Positions 57,751-64,000 of a stretch of 64,000 nucleotides of DNA are shown here, in pieces. The DNA comes from Podocnemis expansa (taxonomy: Eukaryota; Chordata; Testudines; Podocnemididae). The position numbers and the translations under genes were made by a program. The stretch is from the NCBI GenBank assembly GCA_007922195.1, contig ML682007.1, positions 14,810,954 to 14,874,953 on the forward strand, written 5' to 3'. Within the stretch, counting starts at the first letter, position 1. Every line of letters starts with the position of its first letter. Under the pieces are notes generated by a model. It searched no databases, was not told the origin of the DNA, and saw only the letters and a program-made list of their open reading frames with translations.

Positions 57751-58063
57751 CAAGAGTCTCAAACTCACAGCCCATGGACCACATGCAGCCCCTGAAGTTA
57801 TTTCCTGCAGCCCACAATGATGCTTATCAATTATGAGGAATTCTAGTGCAAAATGTAAAAGCATGTTTACTTACTCTGTCTTCCTGATGATACTTCCAGC
57901 ATAGTTTCTTAAAGTCAACAAATGACTTTTAGCAACATATATGTTACTCTTCATTTTGACTATACTTCGTATCATTGTGTAAAGAGATTTCAGTGGTGTG
58001 GCTCTCAGGCTAGCGTGCTAGTCCTCATGTGGCCTTCATGGTGACTTGAGATTGAGACCCCTG
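57751..58063 (-). mobile_element. hAT-like MITE, longer copy of the CAGGGGTCTCAAAC family
   Basis: Termini CAAGAGTCTCAAAC and ATTGAGACCCCTG with an imperfect 8-bp duplication (ttctagca and ttctaata, 6 of 8). It is inverted relative to the 2.4- and 16.7-kb copies: CATGCAGCCCCTGAAGTTAT and CTGCAGCCCACAATGATGC near the left correspond to their right sides. At 313 bases it holds about 128 bases more interior sequence, so it may be a less-deleted version or carry its own insertion. Confidence 0.82.
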
Positions 58064-58074
58064 TTCTAATAGGT

Positions 58075-58460
58075 CATCACCAGTTTTTACATTCAGGAAG
58101 CTAGGACAGTGCAGAAAGGTTTGGCTAAGCCTCTGACCCAAGCTTCAGTTCTTTTAAAGTTGGCCCATAACTAGTCAGGATTCAGCCCGACAGTCTGATT
58201 ACATAAAGAAGGGATTTTAACACTTGCTCCTCAGAGGTTACTGGAGAAAGAAGCTTCTGTTTTCTTCACAGATAAGATTCAATTTAGACAAAGGATGACA
58301 GATGTGTTATGACTTCAAAACTTATCATCAAGGATTATAATGAAGGACCGAAAAGAGAAATATGCAATCAAAAAAATCAAGTGAAAAGAGTGAGACGTTA
58401 CTGACAGAGTGCAGGACATGAAGGGACCTGATTGATATGTAGTGTGTTGAGGCCCAGAAA
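58075..58460. other. gene-free, nothing recognised
   Basis: No gene or recognised repeat. Confidence 0.5.
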
Positions 58461-58470
58461 TGGCAAAAAA

Positions 58471-58530
58471 GATCATGCAATAAATAAGTTTATTAAGCTT
58501 TAAAAAACTGCCACCAGACTCCTTGCTTGT
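58471..58530 (+). mobile_element. Penelope-like terminal repeat, eroded
   Basis: GATCATGCAATAAATAAGTT, TATTAAGCTTTAAAAAACTG, CCACCAGACTCCTTGCTTG matches the family from GCTCATGC to ACTCCTTG. The hammerhead-like core and the 3' terminus are lost. Confidence 0.6.
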
Positions 58531-58679
58531 TCTACTCTACTGCCTGCAAATAGTATATCTTTAATATCAAAGAGCCTTTCTCCACCCTACAACTTCAGTG
58601 GGTTACTAGTGAGGCCTAGCATAGGCTTAAAGCTTTTGACCAAGATCAAAGAATAGTATTTTTGGTGGCATTTTTAGTT

Positions 58680-59645
58680 GTTATAGACTAGGTTCTCTAG
58701 GCTTTTTTTTTTTTTTAAATTTGCGGCATATCCATGGTTTGCTTTTGCAACCGGGCTTTCTGAACTGACTTAAAAAAAATGCAATTTAGAGTGCTAGAAT
58801 CAGGAATAAAATATTGATTACTATAATGTAAAAATAAGATTAAATATTTGTTACTGTGGGGAAATCATAGTTTAAATTAGTTTACTTTTATTAGTAGAGG
58901 TATAGATACCTGTTATACTTTGTGCGCTTTTTGGTTTGTAAAAATATTTTTTTAAAGGAATGAATCAGCAATATTTGTAATATTTTAATGGATTACAGGT
59001 ATTATGTTTGAAGATATTCAAACTACATAGAATGTATTTTATTTTAATGTGAGCATTAAATTATATATTCATAGTTATAAAATAGCAAAATATTTAGTTT
59101 TTGAAATAAGGTATGTGTGGTATATAATAGTTGAGTATTCTGCATTTAAAAGTTTTTACATGTATTTAGAAATGGATTAATAGTATATTTTACTATTTTA
59201 GTGCATGTAATGTGGTTGCAAGGTATTTGTATATTTTATTTTAAGTAGGTTAATTTTATTGTTTTTATTTATGGCTTTGGGTTTCATTATTTGATTAAAA
59301 TTAAGGCTTAAGGCTATAGTGGGGAAGATTTAATTTTTGATATGACAAAAAACTGATTTTAAAATACTAGAGGTAAAATTTTTTATTAGGAATGTGAATA
59401 TTTTTACTTTGGTAGATTTTTTAAAATACCCATTAAAATGTTACATTTTAAAGTATGTTTTTTATTATATTAATTTGAATGTATGCCCGGGCCAAAAGAA
59501 ACATCTTGGAGGGTCCTCACAGCTTGCAAAAACTGGAGGTGGTGGGGATTTTTAAATCATGTGCTATTTTGTAATAAAATATTTATTATAAAAATATTTA
59601 GGTGATTTAAGGATACTTATGTGTGTTGATTTACTGCATTTAGTC

Positions 59646-59679
<34 letters not shown>

Positions 59680-59980
59680 GCTAAAAAACAAAACACCTAA
59701 ACCAATTAATATAAATACGTTAAACTAAATGAACATAAAATAAATTATATATATAGGTTAATTTATTTTTCTTTAAAATGATTTATTTTGGGACTGATTT
59801 AGCTACATTTTTCAAAAAATAGCTATTCCGTATTTTATTTTGAATTGTGGAGTTTATATTTTTTAAATTATTGCAGTGCTAACTCAATTAGACTTTGATT
59901 CTATTTGAAGTTTTTATTTTAGTATTAATTGCATTAAAATATTTGTCATCAATTTAAGGACCAGTACCATTTAAAGTGCA
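58680..59980. other. AT-rich block with strong cytosine depletion
   Basis: The core 58801-59460 holds, by hand count, about 37 C and 108 G in 660 bases (5.6% versus 16.4%), giving 22% GC and a G:C ratio near 3. Oligo-T (58706-58717) and oligo-A runs, and a 29-base AT microsatellite (59648-59676), lie in the block. There is no open frame of 60 codons or more. Identity unknown; see findings. Confidence 0.7.
59648..59676. repeat. (AT)n microsatellite
   Basis: An uninterrupted alternating TA run of 29 bases, the longest simple repeat in the window. Confidence 0.95.
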
Positions 59981-60680
59981 GGGCAAATAACCTTTTATTC
60001 CTCTGCTGGTATCAATATTTGTAGTCTTGCCTTCTCTGCCTAGTATTGGCATATAAAAGGTAGTGTTTCAGCCTGAAATTAATTGTCTTTTGCCCTCATG
60101 CCGTCCACTGGGGATGCCAGTTTAGAAATGACCAAAAAGAGTACAAAAAGAACAGCTTGCCCTACCATTTGTAACTAACTAGAGCTCCCAAAAATCTCTT
60201 ATTGTTCTTTTGTTATTGCTTCTCAGCCTGAGCTCAAAAGTGAAATGCTAAGCACCACATTCCTGTTACAATGGAACACAAATATACATCCGCCACTGCT
60301 CATCCACAAAGATGCTCACCTGCCATACAACCCTTCTGTAACAGTTACCAAGGCCTAACTTTGGATGGAAGGGGTGGGGAACAGTTTCTAATATTCAACA
60401 AGACCACATGACTTTCCAAGTTATACCATCATCTACTTGACTTGGGTAGGAATGAATGAGATGAATAGTATCTGTCCCTTGTGGTAGAAGCAATGGTAGC
60501 CCCTAATTGCTTTGGAGGAAGCCGAGTTGTACTCATCTTGCTTAATCAATGGCTCTGAGTGGATCACTCAGACTTAAAAGCACTTCCTGAGTGAAAGCTA
60601 GCCAACTCACTATTAGCATTCACACTAATCCACATTAGGAAACCTGCCAGACTCTATAGTCTGCTGTCCTGAGTCAAAGT
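59981..60680. other. gene-free, nothing recognised
   Basis: No gene or recognised repeat. Confidence 0.5.
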
Positions 60681-60683
60681 TTA

Positions 60684-60775
60684 TAGACTAGAACCATAGG
60701 GTTGGAAGGGACCTCATGAGATTATTGAGTCCAATCCCCTGGGGCTGTCTGACACATGTTTTTACTATTTTTTTT
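60684..60775 (-). mobile_element. CR1 LINE 3' end, inverted
   Basis: TAGACTAGAACCATAGGGTT, GGAAGGGACCTCATGAGATT, ATTGAGTCCAATCCCCTGGG is the well-conserved inverted CR1 3' end ('agaatcatagggttggaagggacctcaggaggtcatctagtccaa' type). Confidence 0.85.
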
Positions 60776-60834
60776 AAAACCTTAACATGTATTGTTCCAG
60801 CCTTGAGAAACATCTGTTTCAAATTTTACATCAA

Positions 60835-61075
60835 GAATTAAACTTTATATGCTGTCCCTCAGTGTCTGAATCTAAACAACCATTTTGATTTGCTCCAACA
60901 GTCTGACCTGATCCTATGATTTACACTTCCCTGCATTTATTTTCCTCCTATTCTGTTAGTTCCCCCATCTTCAAAGCATCTAACAAAGTGGGATTTTCTC
61001 TCATGAAAGCTCATTTGATAATTAAATTTGTTAGTCTTTCAAAGTGCCACAGGACTCCATGTTTGTTTTTTCTCA
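60835..61075 (+). mobile_element. Penelope-like element 3' UTR plus terminal repeat
   Basis: The left part aligns with the UTR after the GIY-YIG fossil at 42.97-43.11 kb: TGTCTGAATCTAAAC, GATTTGCTCCAACAGTCTGA, CCTATGATTTACAC. The terminal repeat follows from GCATCTAACAAAGTGGG, then TTTTCTCTCATGAAAGCTCA, AAATTTGTTAGTCTTTC, AAGTGCCACAGGACTCC. The first hammerhead-like box is destroyed (CTAACAA). No coding remnant is visible upstream. Confidence 0.75.
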
Positions 61076-61280
61076 TCAGATAAGTGATCATTTAAACAAG
61101 ACCTTGCTAAAGAAACACTATCACAGCAACTTTTTAGGGCTAGCTTGCCTTAAGTCCATGGATATCAAGAAGATATCCTTGTTTGTAATCTGCAAGTTGT
61201 TTTTCTACAACAGAAAGGTGCAACACCTTTCTTCAACTCAGGTGACACATTTGTAAGAGACTCATGATTTTCTTTAAGAT

Positions 61281-61350
61281 GAAGGAGTCCTTTGGCACTT
61301 AAAGATGTGCTCCAGGACTCCTTGTTTGTTTTACTGAACTAGACTGGATC
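61281..61350. mobile_element. inverted pair of Penelope-like terminal-repeat fragments
   Basis: The left arm (61281-61304) is the inverted GGAGTCCTTTGGCACTTAAA. The right arm (61308-61350) is GTGCTCCAGGACTCCTTGTT, TGTTTTACTGAACTAGACTG. It lies 200 bases downstream of the 60.8-kb copy and repeats the head-to-head pattern of 41.5 kb. Confidence 0.6.
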
Positions 61351-63745
61351 ATGATCTTCTTGGCTGAGGCAGCAGATTCAGGAAGCAGTAACAAAACACT
61401 GAAATATTCGGTGCTGTATTTTATCTTTGCAGTGTGATCAGCAGATATACCTACATGTTTCAAGGCCAGGTATTTCTTATTGGACAAATTACCAAATCAT
61501 TGTAGCAATATCAACACACTGACTGCAGTAGGCGCCAAGATGCAATGCAACATCATTGCATCGCCAAATGCAACCCACTGCACACACTGGCTGCTAATTC
61601 AAGTTAACATAACAAACACAGCTTTTCATTATCTTCTCTAATGCAATGTACTGCATCATCATACAAACAGAATCTAAGCTTCTAAAACAATAATACTCAT
61701 CTATGTCTTTATAATACAGTTGAATAAATGTCTCTCCAGAGGTACAAGTGCTCCCTCTAATGTTAGTAGACAGCAGTAGCTCAGTGGTACCAGCTGTTTT
61801 CACTTTGTTTATAATCAGAGATTGCTTTAAATACAAGTGAAAGTGCATGATCACTTTTTTCCCTTTATAATTAATTGCTGATCACAATAGATGATTCATG
61901 GTTGTCAACTAGTGAAGTTTTCCTCCCTAAAGTGCATGGGAATATACACCATGTGGATAGGCTTATGAAATCAAATTTCAGTCTACTACACAGTTTCATG
62001 CTTGGGGGAACATTTAGTGCTTTTTATCTTCTGGAGGAAAAAAAATAAGACCCCTTTTTCTAAATGGGAAAGGCAAATGATCCTTCTGCCTAGCTTTGTT
62101 TTTTAAGCCTCTTAGATTTAATATTTTTAAATTGTAAGCTTCATACAGATTAATATCTGACAGCTTTTTTTCTTGGATACAGGAAGTATATAGTGCATTT
62201 GTAGCATAGCAACATTCCTGTAAGCAAAGACAAGAACGCTGTTACACAGCAAATATGCACCTCATTGTAAGATTGATTTTTCAGAGAACAAAAGTAAGAA
62301 AATGCTGCAGTCAGTTATGCATGTACATCTGAGGTAATTCCACTGAGTTCACTATGGTTATTCTGGGTTTAAACTGGTGTAACCAAGACAGGTTCACTCT
62401 CTGATGCTTAGAAAACAGAAGAGAGTTTGTTGTGGGTAAAGGATTTAATCAAGGTAAGGCAGATTTCTGGCTTTTGAGAGAAACATTTTAAATATTCAGC
62501 ATGGTCCTAAAAAACAAAGTAAAAATGTGTTTCATATGAAGGGCCTGATTCTTATGCAGTGAGGGTATAAAACACTATCAAAACAGAATGGATACATTGT
62601 ATACTTAATTTGAATAGGTATGAGATGGCTATACAAGATGGGTGAATCCGGCCCAGTAAGAATATGTAGGTGTAAAACCTCGGTAAGTGAAACCAAGCAC
62701 ATATCCATGATTAGTACTATTTATCTAATAATAGTTGTTAAATATCTATACAGGCTAATGTCCTAGCACATTATTCCAAAAGGAGGTTTGCCCAAAAGAT
62801 CAGAGAATTTCAGGCATTTGATATTTTGTAAGATAAAGATTAAATACTATAAACACTGAAACACATTAAAGTCTGTTTTGTTTATCCTTTCTCACCATTC
62901 GGAAATAGACCATTAGGGACACTTACTGTCAAAGATTTGCACTGACATCAGATTTTCTCTGGAGATGTGGACATCATCTAATTGAAGACTTTTGTCATTC
63001 TTTTTTTCCTCTGATTCAGATGAGCATAGATTTTGCTGGAGAAAAATATGGTTCGGAGGGAATAGACTCTTCCCAGAGAAGAGCCATAGTTCAGGATTTC
63101 CCATAAACCTGATTTAGATTGTGTTCATATGAACAGCATATCAAGAATGGATTGGTTTCTGATAGTGAAACACCATACTGTGGAAGTGAGTGCTTGGCTC
63201 TGTTTCATAATTCAGGAGGTGTGAAAGTGGTGGTCTACTTTTTTCCTAATTCTTCATGGGAAAACTAAATCAGGGATTATACATTTTTCCTTGTGTTTAT
63301 TCTGGGAACTAGCTTTGTCAATGACATCAGACCCTTCAATTCTGCTATGGCTCTGTCCTTCCCATAGCCTGCAGGGTTCTGATTAAGGATAATTAAGTCA
63401 AAGACAGAAATTCCTAAGTAAGCCATTTTTAATATCACCCAGTGATCAAGAATACAAAACTGGAATACTTGCAGCCAGTCAGACTTCAACACGTCCCTAC
63501 ACATTTATCTTGACATTCATTTAGGAAAAAAACTCAAGAAACATAGCTAAATACCATCTCCACGGGTTACCTCAGGGCAAATTTAGGGTAAACAGAATTT
63601 AATACTGCTAAACTAGAATTTGGCTAGGTTATGAAAGCAGAAACTTCTGAGGAAAAATACAATAGGATCTTAAGTGGCCATAACTGGTCAGAACTTCAGT
63701 TTTATGATTTTTCTCATAAAGATATAGAAATGCCCATAGCTGTCA
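61351..63745. other. gene-free unique DNA
   Basis: No gene. The 86-codon minus frame 61594-61854 and others have no motif. Unique AT-rich sequence. Confidence 0.55.
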
Positions 63746-63749
63746 GTGT

Positions 63750-63850
63750 AGATAATCATAGACGTTAGGGATGGCAAAAGTCTTATTAGGTCATCTGTTC
63801 TGTCTCTGTCCTTGCAAGATCATTTTGATGCCAACTGGTTGAGCAAAACA
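63750..63850 (-). mobile_element. CR1 LINE 3' end, inverted, diverged
   Basis: GATAATCATAGACGTTAGGG, ATGGCAAAAGTCTTATTAGG, TCATCTGTTCTGTCTCTGTC is a recognisable inverted CR1 end of the 'aatcatagac...agatggaaaagacctattaggtcatctagtc' type. Confidence 0.7.
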
Positions 63851-64000
63851 AGTGATTAACTTAAATTATCAAAGCAATAGTAAATAGTGCAGTGAAATGA
63901 CTCACATGCTTAACTTTAAAGACTCATGTTAAATGTTTAGCTGGATGGTGGCCTAAATCAAGAGCCCTGCAGTCAGTGGAGTTGTACCAATGTTAAAATA

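Noticed and set aside
58680..59980. AT-rich block as a nuclear mitochondrial insert
   Set aside because: At about 78% AT the core is more AT-rich than expected of turtle mitochondrial DNA, there are no long frames or tRNA-like folds, and no mitochondrial gene is recognisable.
1..64000. Endogenous retrovirus or other viral insertion
   Set aside because: No LTR pair, primer-binding site, polypurine tract or gag/pol-like frame was seen anywhere.

Overview
The window looks like non-coding DNA from a sauropsid nuclear genome, most likely a turtle. The evidence is the repeat content. It has CR1 LINE 3' ends of the reptile type, MIR/CORE-type SINE fragments, several families of short hAT-like and PIF/Harbinger-like elements, and many copies of the terminal repeat of a Penelope-like retroelement (PLE). 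The base composition is AT-rich with few CpGs. I cannot name the species.

I find no gene. The longest open frames are about 130 codons, none resembles a protein I recognise, and they do not form an exon series with splice signals I would trust. There is no convincing CpG-island promoter, no rRNA or tRNA gene and no CRISPR array. The window could be intergenic or lie inside a very large intron; the sequence does not decide this.

Layout: 1-9480 is mostly unique AT-rich DNA with one complete hAT MITE (2377) and a homeodomain-core-rich patch near 3.55-3.66 kb. 9.4-17.5 kb is dense in short DNA transposons, including two nested insertions and a palindrome cluster. 17.8-25.2 kb carries the first PLE terminal repeats and a CR1 3' end split by a hAT element with a perfect 8-bp target duplication. 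25.2-34 kb is mostly unique, with a palindromic TTATTTTGAAATAA-type element at 30.3-30.8 kb. 34.07 kb holds a second complete copy of the CR1-splitting hAT family. 34.6-42 kb is largely unique. 42.5-43.2 kb is the 3' part of a decayed PLE, with a recognisable GIY-YIG endonuclease fossil, 3' UTR and terminal repeat. 43.2-53 kb is mostly unique with SINE and MITE fragments. 53.3-53.9 kb is a decayed hAT transposase C-terminus carrying a 54-bp insertion apparently copied from two sites 1.1-1.7 kb away. 56.9-58.1 kb has two more DNA transposons. 58.8-59.5 kb is an unusual cytosine-depleted block, and 60.7-61.4 kb holds CR1 and PLE remnants.

There is no working gene system. The interest lies in transposon archaeology: the hammerhead-ribozyme-like cores in the PLE terminal repeats, their inverted pairing, the chimeric templated insertion, and the strand-asymmetric AT block. 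All family assignments come from my reading and memory of the families; no database search was run. Base counts were made by hand.
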